From Sapria himalayana (taxonomy: Eukaryota; Streptophyta; Magnoliopsida; Malpighiales; Rafflesiaceae), in contig JAREIK010000340.1 in assembly GCA_029783825.1 (NCBI GenBank), positions 506,354 to 570,353 on the forward strand: a stretch of 64,000 bases of DNA, read 5' to 3'. The position numbers were made by a program, and so were the translations under genes. Positions 39,401 through 51,200 of the stretch are shown here, one piece after another (the stretch's first letter is position 1; every line of letters begins with the position of its first letter). The notes under the pieces are model-generated. The model did not search any database. It was given only the letters and a program-made list of their open reading frames with translations, and was not told the origin of the DNA.

Positions 39401-40007
39401 TAGTAACAGGCTTTCCCTCTGTAGAAGAATTTAAATGGCATAATTGTCCAACACTGTGTTCCTCAATCCTTAAAGAAAAGAATACTGACTCCTCTTTCTC
39501 CTTTAGAATAGGATCGTTGTTGGTCCTTCTTTATTGGGCTCGCATTCTCATGCCCCCTCGATGGTTAGACAAGAAGATACAGTTCCTCACACCAATTAGG
39601 ATAGGTTATCATAAGAACGTTGTATTTAATCACTTATGTAGTGAGTTTGAATTGCCTTGCGCCCTTCTTCCTAGCATCAAAGCTGTTCACAAAAGAAGTA
39701 GGCAACTCGTTTGCTATTCCCTTAGTAGTTCGTCTTATCAAAAAGAATTCATAGTGGCAGGCTTCGTCTTAAGCGGGGATTCTTATATTCGCCTAATTCC
39801 TACCATCCATTCTAAATGATGTCCTATAGTGAGTTTAAGTTGGTTGAATAAGATTTCTCATATTGGCGTTCCAGGCTTGGCTTACGATCTGAGAATTACC
39901 TTCCTCGCTCATCGTTATGCGAAACCCCCTCACCAACAACTAGCCATTTCGACTGATACATCGACATTTCCCCCAGAGCTTGTAGTTGCGGATGAACTGG
40001 TTTTCTT
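36405..40007. other. Non-coding spacer, nothing recognised
   Basis: Spacer after repeat B. Anonymous frames lie at 38588-38836 and 39517-39819 (100 codons). Neither matches a known family. A dispersed repeat unit lies at 36813-36858. Confidence 0.5.
36804..36864 (-). repeat. Short dispersed repeat flanked by 10-base direct repeats
   Basis: An inverted copy of the 28798 unit (GAATCGCTTAGCGCGC ... CTCTATAAGCTAAGG). It is bracketed by AAGGAATGAT at 36804-36813 and 36855-36864. The bracketing repeats look like a target-site duplication or the boundary of a tandem step. Confidence 0.65.
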
Positions 40008-40085
40008 ATGAAGAACTTCTCCTGGAACATTAGAGGCTTAGGGAATAGAGAGAAGTTAAAGGATAGGATAGTAACATCAGATTGA
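40008..40085 (+). pseudogene. LINE endonuclease N-terminal relic
   Basis: An ATG opens MKNFSWNIRGLGNREKLKD. This is the typical start of the apurinic-endonuclease domain of plant L1-type LINE ORF2 (family form SWN.RGLG), and it stops at TGA after 25 codons. The Asn of SWN is a catalytic metal-site residue in the family. No downstream endonuclease motifs were recognised, so only the first part was captured or survives. Confidence 0.8.
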
Positions 40086-42494
40086 CTATTAATATAATAA
40101 GAGAGCGGGAGAAAGTTGTTGTTGATACTACTATACTATAATGGACTCGACCTTCTTCCGCCAACATGCTATTACATACGTAATATCGTTGAAGGTAGCC
40201 CTTTACTGTTGCTATTCCTATAGTGAATAGTGAGCCGATACGGCTAAAGTACTATTGATATAGTGAATAATGTGTTGGCCTTCCCGGTAGGACTAGCTAT
40301 GGGGAGAGCCCCAGTTATACCTATCGCTTCCTTGGCTATGAGCTAGGAATGCTTCCCTAAAAGCAGCAAAGGCATTCATCCCTGTAACCATAGCTTTCTT
40401 GCCTATGCTTCCCTTCCTTCCTTGCCTCTAACCTTTCCGATAAGAAAAGATCATAGAAATACAATAAGAGAAGAGAAGCTACTGGTGGGAAGTTAGCCTG
40501 TTGGGTGCCGTGTAGGGCTCTAGGGTATAAAGAAATAAGGCAAGAAAGTAAGGCACTGAAGGGTAATGGTAGGAGAGACGGTTGGTCGGATGTAGCTATA
40601 ATCTTTCGGAAGCACTCAACCAAACTAAACACCAGCGCTTTCAACTGGGAAAGTCTCTGCTCCGTCTCTAGCCAAAGACCCGCACTCAAGCCATAGGATT
40701 GAAAGCCTTTTTGTAGGGAATAAAAGAAGTTACTCTACCCTACGTCGAACAAGAGTTGGCCGGGTCAGAATTTCAATTATGGATTTTTGCCCTTGAGAAA
40801 TGACGTAAGTGATAGATGGAATTGTTCAGAACGAAAATCTTGATAGTTTCCGTTTTTCGATTGAGAAAGTGCCAGGCCCAAAGAGCTCTACAGTAGTGCC
40901 TTGCGAGGTCATAGAGCCGGTAACCCTCGTTCTCCTAAGATCGAAAATGCTCTGTCTGTGATTGAAACTGAAAAGAGAATGAAATAGGAAGATATATAAT
41001 GAAGAAGGGATAATGCTTTTAGAGAATGAAATAGTGAGATTGAGATTAAGATTCACTCAAATCTCCGAGGGTGAGGATCAAGGGCCTTCCCCTCCCATCT
41101 CGCATGTAGGGATGATGGATGCTGATTTCCAACTCTACTATAGATATTTTAGGTCCTGCCTATCAAGGATGAATCTTTATAATAGGCAACAGGAAGAAAT
41201 GGTGTTGATCCGCACCACCCCTACTCTAGCTATCCTAGCCTCTGCATTGTATCATTTTGTTCTGCAGGCGGATCTCCGATCAGGAGAAACACCTGAATCA
41301 ACGGCTTACAGGACTATGGAATACTAGGCATCACTGCTATATGTTGTTGTGATAGCATTGGTAGTCGCTTAGCTATCTAAAAAAGTATCCTCTAACGAGC
41401 ACACCACTTACTTTACTACCTTCTTTTATATTCCCTAAAAAGGTGTGGAATAGGGCTAGCTAAGAAGTAAACGAGTGAATGTTGCGTAAGTGAACGAAAT
41501 ACTGTTGGCATGTTCGAGCTAAGCAAGCAAGTAAACTGCTTCTCTTCGTTACGGAGGCGAAGTGAGCCGGAGTTCTTGTTCGAGTGAGCCGGGTAAGCAA
41601 GCAAGTACGCCCGAGTGATGTAATAGAATGACTACAAATCTGATATTCCTATTTTTTTTGACAACCTGTTTCAATTAGAAACGTGACTTATGAATGAAGC
41701 TAGTAGTTTTCTCTATAAGGCAAGTTAGGCAAAAAAAAGCTAAAGTGGTTTATCCATCCATGCATGAGCCAACGATCTAACCATTCCCTACCACCCGGTT
41801 AACTAAGAGGAAAGACGTCCCATCAATCTTTATAGCTAAACAAGTGAGAAAGGAGTAGCCGATTCCTTTGTTTGTCGCCCCGGGTTGTATGCGCCATACC
41901 GTGCAGGCTAATTCCTGACAGAACTCAATAAAGTGGATGGCGAACAACAACAGGAGTCGGTCTTTCCTAAGAAAGGCTAAGTGGCTTAATTAGGCTTGGG
42001 AGCAGTGCTATTGAACAGGCTCGGGGAAGGAGGGCTCAAGTCTTATGTGCTTTATCTTGTAGTCCTAGTTTGTCTGTCTTTGTTTCCTTGGTCGGTCTCT
42101 ATTCTTCGTTCCATCCCCCATTTCTTACCACTCAATGGGGAATCCTCCTATCGATTGAGCATAGAGTCGGACTCCTGAGACAGACACGTGCATTCGAAGA
42201 TGCTACTATAGGATAAGATGTTCACACTCACTTTGAAGTGACTAGGCTTGCCCTTTCTGCATGGGCCCATGGAGTGGTGATAAAGCCTGAGGCCTCCAAC
42301 TGTAATTGGCATAGACCGATCGTATGCCTCAAAGAAAAGATACTTTCACTGGAAAAGGCGGATAGTCTCTTTTCCGCCCTGCTTCGGAAGCTGCTATATG
42401 ACTAGCATCGTTTAGGGATGGGCTTTTTCTTATTGATTTTTTCAGGTATGCCGCTCCGCGAGCATGGAGCGAGAGAACTCAGTGGGCTGTGGTG
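40086..42494. other. Spacer upstream of nad3
   Basis: Contains a 104-codon anonymous frame (41013-41327) and shorter ones (40357-40689 reverse; 41996-42178 forward). None is recognised. The last 60 bases before nad3 (GCATGGAGCGAGAGAACTC and on) resemble the usual leader of plant mitochondrial nad3. I could not identify a promoter. Confidence 0.5.
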
Positions 42495-42851
42495 ATTTCA
42501 GAATTTGCACCTATTTGTATCTATTTAGTGATCAGTCCGCTAGTTTCTTTGATCCTACTCGGTCTTCCTTTTTCATTTGCTTCAAAGAGTTCGACCTATC
42601 CAGACAAATTGTCGGCCTACGAATGTGGTTTCGATCCTTCCGGTGATGCCAGAAGTCATTTCGATATATGATTTTATCTTTTTTCCATTTTATTTATTAT
42701 CCTTTATCCAGAAGTCACATTTTTATTTCCTTGGGCAGTACCTCCCAACAAGATTTATCCTTTTGGATTTTGGTCCATGATGGGCTTTTTATTTATTTTG
42801 ATGATTGGATCTCTCTATGAATGGAAAAGGGGTGCTTCGGATCGGGAGTAA
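42495..42851 (+). pseudogene. nad3: NADH dehydrogenase subunit 3, broken copy
   Basis: Nad3 is a small membrane subunit of respiratory complex I. The frame is exactly 357 bases, the usual plant length (118 codons plus stop), and ends [12 protein letters not shown]. The signature SEFAPICIYLVISPLVSL and the conserved KLSAYECGFDP loop are clear. Two defects stand out. The start position reads ATT preceded by two GTG codons instead of ATG. Codon 59 (42669-42671) is TGA where the family has Arg CGA (FDIRFY). Other unusual residues include His for Arg at 55, Ser for Phe at 49 and Tyr for Asp at two later sites. Several positions that plants normally correct by C-to-U editing already carry T. U-to-C editing could restore CGA, but it is not established in flowering plants. 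rps12 follows 65 bases downstream, the classic co-transcribed arrangement. Confidence 0.93.
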
Positions 42852-42874
42852 TCACTAGTGATAGGGCAAAAATC

Positions 42875-42898
42875 GGGGGGGGGGGGGGGGGGGGGGGG
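42875..42898 (+). repeat. G24 homopolymer in the nad3-rps12 spacer
   Basis: Twenty-four consecutive G residues lie between the nad3 stop and the rps12 ATG. From memory, plant mitochondrial spacers here do carry a G run, but usually a shorter one. Its exact length may be a sequencing or assembly estimate. Confidence 0.9.
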
Positions 42899-42916
42899 AG
42901 GACAAAGGAAAGAGCA

Positions 42917-43294
42917 ATGCCTACATTAAATCAATTGATTCGTCATGGTCGAGAGGAAAAATGGCAGACGGACCGTACTCGAGCTTTGGATCAATGTCCC
43001 CAGAAGCAAGGTGTATGCCCGCGTCTTTCTACGAGAACACCGAAAAACCCAAATTCAGCTCCACGTAAAATCGCCAAAGTAAGATTGAGCAATCGACATT
43101 ATATATTTGCTCACATTCCGGGCGAAGGTCATAATTTGCAAGAACATGATATGGTATTCATCAGAGGAGGTAGAGTCAAAGATTTGCCAGGTGTGAAATC
43201 CCATGGTATTCGAGGAGTCAAGGATTTGCTGGGAATTCCGGATAGAAGAAGAGGCAGATCAAAATATGGTGCGGAAAAACCCAAATCGATATGA
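42917..43294 (+). CDS. rps12: Mitochondrial ribosomal protein S12
   Basis: Encodes S12 of the mitochondrial ribosome small subunit, which shapes the decoding centre. The frame is 125 codons, the usual plant mitochondrial length, from ATG ([12 protein letters not shown]) to [10 protein letters not shown] and TGA. The family core [20 protein letters not shown] is present, with Leu at the PG site that plants usually create by editing. Departures from the family include WQ for RR at 16-17 and Asn for the second Lys at 44 of the near-universal TPKKPNSA motif. Tyr replaces Asp in HDIF, Asp replaces Ser in QEHS, and Gly replaces Cys in HCIRG. The frame is open, but Asn44 sits where bacterial S12 contacts the decoding site, so function is doubtful. 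A longer in-frame opening upstream (42821) is only read-through of the spacer. It is second in the nad3-rps12 unit. This may be an unselected copy. Confidence 0.92.
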   Translation: MPTLNQLIRHGREEKWQTDRTRALDQCPQKQGVCPRLSTRTPKNPNSAPRKIAKVRLSNRHYIFAHIPGEGHNLQEHDMVFIRGGRVKDLPGVKSHGIRGVKDLLGIPDRRRGRSKYGAEKPKSI

Positions 43295-45113
43295 ATGGAA
43301 GATGCCTAACTTTTTGTCACTTTTTTTTCATTTGGTTTGGTATAGTAGGTGGATTTTTATTGAATTGCTTTGGTTCATGTTAATGAATGTAAAACTGGGG
43401 ACTCGGCCGAAGGTCTAAAAAGTCTTTTTGTTTTGGTGAAATCTAAAAAGATGATGCCTTCCCCAGTTCGGGAATGGAGCGGGAGCGCGCCGGGCTTAAA
43501 TTATAACATAACTAGTATGCGGGTTCACACCGTTGATAGGCTGACCTCCTCAATTTCTCGCCTGACCTTTTCTCAAAGCTATCCTAAGCGCAGTCGAAGT
43601 CCAGTAAGCAAGCAAAGTATCAACCCGAATAAAGCCCCTCTCTTTCCAGTAGTATGTAGCTTTACTTCCTTTCACTTATATGGAATGGAGGGCTTAGTTT
43701 GCGCAGTTGAGTGGCGCTTGTTGAAGACCTCTCGTAGGCCTGATCTCAAAAAGTACATACATATATAAATGTCAGTCAGTCACTTTGAACTCGACTAGAT
43801 AGTGAGAATTTAGATGAACGGAACTTCTTAGAAAAGCAGCGAAGACATGACTAGTTAAAAGCAGAATACGCGGATCACTTTCGCTCTCCTCCAGGAGCGA
43901 ATTCCTATAACGAGGTAGGAGCTGCTTGCCCAGTAAGAATGCTAGGCTCCATCTCAGGCGAGGGGTTATATCTTAATGAAGGAAGCCACTTATTCTCAAT
44001 TGCACGAGTCTAGTTAGAAAGTTGATTTCGCAGAAGGATGAGTGGGTCAGATGGGGAGAGTCTCTTGAGCCACTTTGCACGGGATTTGTTCTGTGGCAGA
44101 ATCATTCAAAGTGAAGTTACAATGGAGTAATCGGTCAGTCCTCACTGAATAAAGTAAGTAGCAAACCTTGAAAGTCAGTCCTTTTATCTTTCTAGGAATG
44201 TTTTTCCTGTCTTGAATCTTGAAAGCTGAAGGAAGTCAAGTCTCTATCTATAACTACGTGAGCAAGTCAACCTATTTTCTCACGATAAAGAGTTGCTCAA
44301 AATCAAATGTGAAAAAGACAGATTCAGTAGGGGGAGGAGAAGCCTGACTAGTCTCATCAGTAAGTTAAGGAATCAAGCCGGTGAGCCAATTGAAAGTCCC
44401 TACACGAAGCCAAGAACTACTACAGCTCTATATGCGAGGAAAAGGGTACAGATAGGCGACGCATCTGAGCAGGCAGGGAAGACTGAGTGCTTGGAATAGG
44501 AAGGATATGAGGCTTGGGCGAGTTATTTGAAGGCTACCCCCTGTTGTGCCAGAGCTCAGGTGTATACGAGAAGCTGAGGGAGGAAGAAGGTGCCGATAGC
44601 ACCGACCAATAAGTAAGGTCGCTACTGTGGCGAAAAGAATAAATTGCCGACCGATTGGCATATCAAGTGAGGTGCAGATAGAAAGCAATTGGTCAACATC
44701 TCACAAACATCGACGTGGGTAGGACTCAATGAATCCAGATACAGCCTGTTACCTGCTGATCCAATCAATTACCACCATGAAAGGATTTGCACACTGGCCG
44801 AGTGAGTCACGAAGTTGGGATCCACCTATTGATTAGGGTGATGTGACCTGCCTGGATAGCACTGTTGATCCCAACCTCAGATAATCTTGGTGACAACCTG
44901 GTTTTCTCCCGATGATATCGAATCAACTATTGAAAATGAACTCAAACTCAACTAGTTGCATAGGCGGGCACGTCTGATTCTCCCTCCAAGTTGACTACCC
45001 GCTAACGGAAACGGATCCGATAAGAGAAGAGAAAGAGAAGCGGAAGTACTATTCGCTACCAGTACCTGGAAATAAGGCACAGAGGAATGGGTTTCCTTCA
45101 TAACAAGTAAGTG
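43295..45113. other. Spacer downstream of rps12
   Basis: A 132-codon anonymous frame (43370-43768) starts 76 bases after rps12. It is Ser/Lys/Arg-rich and has no recognised domain. A 68-codon frame lies at 44293-44499. No gene is supported. Confidence 0.5.
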
Positions 45114-45256
45114 CCCCGGCCCGGCAGTCTCTAATTCAGACATTGGAAAAAAAACTTGATTCAAAGAGGGTGACGGCGCAAGCAAATACATTCTCCGTGC
45201 CTTTAATCCTGCGCAAGCAAATACTCCGGCAGTCTCTAATTCCCGGCCCGGCAGTC
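45114..45256 (+). repeat. Nested small duplications
   Basis: CCGGCCCGGCAGTC occurs at 45116 and 45243, CCGGCAGTCTCTAATTC at 45121 and 45226, and GCGCAAGCAAATAC at 45176 and 45211. The block looks like local copy-and-shuffle within 150 bases. Confidence 0.75.
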
Positions 45257-48200
45257 AGGATGTATAAGGTCACTTTGCCAAGTATGTGCTGACACTTTTC
45301 GCGGGAATAGGTTCGTGTCGAGGGCTGCGCTCGCTGCAAGGGAATGGGAGTAAATGAAGGGGCGTAGTGATCTTGATTTTCATTTTCACTTGCGCATAAC
45401 CAGAAGACGCATCATCATAAGTAATATCGATGTACTCCGCTCCTAAGGTTTAAGAGGATTGTTTCAATATAAGCCTACCCGCCCAAGGGCCTTAGCGTCG
45501 GTACGAGGCTGAGGACCAACAAAAGCAATGGTTAGCCTAGGCCTGGCCTTGACATGCATTCTGCCAGGTACGACTTTGCCAAATAAACTTTACTCTCACA
45601 TTTTTTAAACGGCTATTGTGAGCACTTTTACGTGTTTCTTTGACTTTCACTTTATAAGGGAAAAGAACAGACTGTCTGTTCATAATCAAATAAAGGGAAC
45701 AAAAGAACAGAAGGGTAGTATAGGATAGTATGACGAGTGAGTATTACACCAAGAATTGACAAGCCAACACACAAGGTTAACCAATGGAAAGACTTCCATT
45801 CTTGCAAAGAGCGCTAGCCATTTGCCTTTCTCCTATTCCTTAGATCCAGGGCGAAGGAAAAAGGATAGGCTAAAAAAGAGCTGTGGTGGCGATAGTAGCG
45901 CTTTTCTTTTGTTACAGAAGGAATAAGACAGGAAAGATCAGAGAAAAAAGAAGCGGTCTTTGGAGAATAACTAGGGGCGAAGCAACTGGGAATAAAGACC
46001 TGTTGCGCCTTCTTCCCCTAGTCTGAGAGCTAGGCCCTTACGTGTAACATAAAGAAGCAAAGAAAGCTATAGTGTTAGCCAACAAGCATTCTCTATTGAA
46101 GCATGAAAGAGTTTGCAGTGCAGTCGTAGGTACTCTAAGAATAGATTCCTTCGAAAGAGCAAAGCGCGGGATTAAAGGGCGATAGGTAAAGTAACAAAGT
46201 AAACCTTCTAAGATTCAATTAGTGACCAAGAATCCTCTGAGCACGCAAGAAGCTGTCCAGACTTAGGGTTAGTGGTACTCCATCCAAAGAGTAGGAAGAG
46301 TAGCCATCGCCCTAGTTAGTCGTTCAGAGTGAACCTTAATAGGTTTATGGACTAGTTCATCACGTTTATAAAGAACCACCCTGGTTGTTGGTCTGGTTGT
46401 TGGTATATGTCATTCAGGTTCATAATAAGCTGTTGTCGGCAAATGCAATAAACTCTTTGAAGTAGATATGGTTAAAGCAAGAGGAAGAGGAATATGAAGA
46501 ATAACTCCAAGCCTTAACACGTGCACGTGCAGAGTCATAACGCAGAAAGAGAGGAGCAGAGGGGGCGGGGCTCCTCCCAGCAGATAACTTTGGGCATGGA
46601 CGAGGAACCCAATTCATCAATGCTAACCTTGCTCCTGAAGAAGTGATGCAGTATACCCAACTCCTCCAATAGTTCTTGTTCGCATTCCGCTATGCAGAGA
46701 TGCAAGGGAAAATGCCTTCCATGAGATCAAAATTAGGGAAGATGCAAAGAGGGTAAAACAAGCACAGAGTGATCGTATACCACCCTTCTCCTTCTTCAGA
46801 GTCCACTAATCGGAGAACTCATATATAGATTACCAATAAAGGGATTAAACCGGCCACCCTCTCTGAAAAAGATGTGAAATGTTTGCTTGTTTTTAAGCGC
46901 TGTCAGTAGGAGTAGATCTTTGCAAATCGCCAGAAAGTTGCTTGTAAGTTTCCATCTCTCTTTCACTATCTCCATTTAGATTAGAGCGAAGAAGTACCTA
47001 TTGGTCAAGCCAGCTCCCCTTTATCTATCTTCCCCAATTTAGCAGGCAGGATCGAAGGGGGTCGTTCCCTTCTCCTTATGAGATCTTTCAGAATATCTCC
47101 TACATATAGTCCCATATGATCGTCACCGTTTCAACTCGCAGCCTCCGTGGGCACCCGACCTGCTAGACTGGCCTCCAAGCTCCATCTCTATGTAGCTATT
47201 AAAAACTTTCCATCCGCTTTACCTGTCTACATTTCTGAAAGGTAAGGCCTGGTTAAGAAAGAGAGTAATACCTATGTTTCGGATACGCCTAACCCAACCA
47301 CATGAATAAACTAGGGCACAGGAACCCAATATTTGGTTGATCGCTCTCCCGCTTTTGCGAGGTTTATTAAACAAAATAATCTATCTATTTCCAAATCCAT
47401 GCTTACGATTTGAATAGCCGAACCTTCCATTCCAAAGAAAAGAGTAGATAGGGAAAGGGCTTTCTCTTTATATAAGAAGCCTGTTGTTTGGCCCTTCTAG
47501 TAGTACTAATGGGCGCACTTTAGAACAAGATCAAAGTAGGCTTCTCTCATTCTATCTAATTAATACGGAATGCTCCCTCTTTGAACAGAACTGCCTTCTT
47601 GTTAGTCTCTTAAGTGCATGACTATCAATCTCTGGGGCCAACTGCACACGCCGAAGGGCCCTATTTTTCCTTTTTGGTTAGGCTAATGCTCCACCAATGG
47701 GACGAGACTAGTCTAGTTGTTCGTCTATCAGGGAGCACCGGTCCTATAGAAGTATATACATAGATGTTTCAAAAAGATAACAAGTATGCCGAAATTACAT
47801 CAATATAGAACTTGCATATTCCACTTCAGCTTCCGCTTCACTAGACGAAGTTGACCCAATTGCATCAAGCAGCGCCCTACAGTCAACTCACCTCACATCG
47901 AGTCCTTCCTCTTCTCCAGGATTGGTGTCGGTAGAGGCGAGATAGCCCTTGTTTAGTTCATCATTCCGTTCAGATATAGAGCTGTATCCCTCAATTGATT
48001 CATAGCTAATGTGATTGCCTCGGGCATGGAAAAGCATATTTGCCTATTGCCCGGGGAGGAAGGAGAAAGAGAAGATGCCCATGAACAAAAAAGAATTAGC
48101 GATTCAACCACCGGAGATAGAGCTCAAAAACTACTAACCAAGGGCCTAGGTACTCCTATCACATTGGGTATGATTTTGCCATGGTGGACTCTGCAAAAAG

Positions 48201-51200
48201 GGATTCGAATCCTGGAAGTGATTCAATCACTTTTTTAGTATGGAGAACGTGAAAAGGGTAAACTTCGAGGCCGGAGGCCGAGTCAGAATTTCTTTTCCCC
48301 TAAGATGCCTCAAATCTCTTAATAAAGGTATCTTCCTGGTGATAGCAGTGACAGCGGAGCAGCATCATTCATTCTATGTTAGAAGGAGGTCTTCCCCAAG
48401 TATATAACTTCAGCTTTACACAAATTGAAACTAAGGGCCCAAAAGCATAGAGATGGGACTCTCAGTCTTTTTTTATGCTGGTTCGTCGCGTCTCTCAACT
48501 CTAGGGGTCCTGCTCCTCTAAGCGGGGACAATTCAAGAAGAGTGAAGAGAGAGATTAGGTTCATATAGATACATTCACATGGAATCGGGAACTAGTAGAC
48601 CTCTTCACCAACAATAGGAAAGGTCGAAGACTTTTTTCTAGATTCGATAGTAGTCAGTCACTCGGAGCCGGAGCCTCAGTTTAGTCCTTTCTTTCACCTA
48701 AATGGCTTGGCGGTATGGCTTCGCTTGACTTGACCGGATCAGCTACGTTTACGTTTGTTATGGAACCGACCGCACTTTACTCTATTCGTCAGTGGACCAG
48801 CCAGGCCTTTTGAAAGCTACTATGACCGCCCTCTTTGAAAGCATCTTTCCTTTTTGTGGATGAACAGACGATGTCGACTAACTAACTCACCAGCCAATAG
48901 CACACATTCTACAATTTGTGAGAATAGGAGATCCTCTGTCGTTGGGGCATGGGTGATAGCATGTGTCGGTCTTTGTCTCGTGGCTGTACAAGGCCGATGG
49001 GAAGTCCCCAGTCCTGTCTCGGCGAGCATTGGCAGGAGGCGGTACTTAACCGAATAGGGTTCGTGAGAAAGACATTTTATTGGATAGTAACATTTTCTTT
49101 CATATTTACAAATTTAGTTGGTACAACCATTTACTCAATAGTGGTTAGCAGCATAAATGCAGAGGTGACAAGATCCGTTGATCAAAGCCACTTTTTTCTT
49201 TGATCCTTTTCTCGGAACATGCATTGAATTCCTAGCCAGGAGCTCCATTCTTCCGTATCTCAGTCAGTATGAAAGGGCGCAGCCCTAACTGGAAAAGGAG
49301 GCATGGTTCCGCTATCCCGGGGTGCTTCTACCACCTCTTGGTTATCCATAGCATTTCAATCAGGTTTCCCCAGCAATTGGAGAGGAATCAGCTTCTATAT
49401 CGAGCGCTTATACTAGCTCAAAGCGTTGTATCCTAGGGCTTTGTAGGGCCCATTCAGATTCACCAAATACAAGGCACAAGGGTTTTTTTCTGGTTCACCA
49501 CAGAATGCAGGTTTTCTGCTAAGTCTATGGTCCGATTCCAACTATGATCCTTGTCTACAGCCAACTCGATGCATCGATCCATCTCTATTCTAGGAGCACC
49601 CAATCAAGTCATTCTCTTGTAAAGTGGACGATTCCATCATAACAAAGAGAACCCAACCCAGTACAAAGATAGATCCATTCGCTGAGCTCGAGAGAGCATT
49701 TTGAACAAAAACAACACTACAAAATCATTTCAATTAGGATCTGCACCAGTAGCTCTCAGCTGCTACAATAGCTTTAGTGGGAGCACCGGTAGAAAAACTA
49801 GTAGTCACCCCTCAATCCTTCCTTTTCGAGCACGGCCCTCAACATGCAAATTTGATTATCAGGTCACGTTGTTAGCAACACAACGTATTGCATCCCGAGT
49901 GTTAGGTGAAATGGTACGGTACTCAAGGTATCAGAAATTCAAATAATCCACTTTACAATAGCCTTTAGTTTCATGTCATTAAAGAGGTCGACGTAGCAAA
50001 CCAGGTTCTTCTAACTCAAGTTAGTAGTGAGCTTAAGACAGGAAAGTCTTTGGCTGGATTTGACTTATTTCTTGTCCTCTCTCTGTTCCAAAACATTATA
50101 TTCCTGGATGTTAGGAAGAATAACTCGAATCCCCCAGTTGTTCGTTTGCTGTTGGGTCGCTGCTCAAGCAATAGTTTGCTTTCATTAAAATGAGTGCCAT
50201 ATCAAGCAATGTCGCAATAAAAGCTAAGTGATATAGGTTCAGTACAGTTTGAGTCATACTATCCAGAGTTGGATTCGTCACTTTGATTCGTAAAATCAGA
50301 AGTTTCCCAGGGTACCAATTTCTTGGTGAAGCAGGATTCTCATTGACAGTCCTTTTGTTCTATGTACTTGAGTCACATGACTCTCCGGCGCCGTAATGAA
50401 GAGAACTTCTGTATCCCATATCTCGCATGAACCACTTTTTTTAAAGAAAGGCCATAGGTGTGGTTGATTCTCTACTCTGTATCTTCATCCTGCTCGTCTT
50501 GGGTGTGGGGAGCAGCTCTTTCTTGCTGAAACATAGGATTGTGATCAACCGGTACCTCTAAGGTTGTTTTGCTCGATCGTGGCCATTTTCTAACAGGATT
50601 CCTATACGATCTAGCCCGGCTTGCCTAATCCTGACGATGGGTACACGGAGGAATCCTCTCTTAGCGTGATAAGCTTACTTTCACTCACCTCCAACAGCTG
50701 CTATTAATGTTTTTGAATGAGGGGGTACTTCTCACTTTGCATAAATGCCAATTCATTCACTCCAAAAGTGCAGCTGAGAATCTTGCTGCTAAGCTATGCC
50801 CCTAGCTCCCCCTTCACTCCCGGGAAGAAAGTCTTAGCAGTAGGCGAAACTTGAGGTGTTGGGTGTTTACGTTAATTGATCGGGAGGTGGGAGGACTCGG
50901 TGGTTATTGGCCGAAGTGAACCATATCAAGATTGTAAATTGTTTTCAGGAAGACGAGGCCCAGGAAAGAGGACATTCGGCGATCAGCCCCTTATTAAGTC
51001 CATTGTTGAATTAAACTTGATGAGAGCATTTTAAGCTTGACTTGTCGGATACCACGCCAAAATACAAAAATGTGGTTGTAATGGAAAAGGTAGCCTACGT
51101 GGACTGATTGGCCGAACGATGCTGACACGATAGTGATTCAGCTCGAATCGAGTGGTCCCACCTTGCATATGGCTCTTTTAGAGACCCAAGCGGCAATCCG

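Noticed and set aside
43370..43768. 132-codon frame just downstream of rps12
   Set aside because: The position is suggestive, but the peptide is a basic, Ser-rich sequence with no family. It is probably transcribed spacer only.
46650..46760. Broken frame resembling the FAWSYEDMPG region of gypsy polyproteins
   Set aside because: Only a handful of residues match and a stop interrupts it. No neighbouring reverse-transcriptase motif was found.
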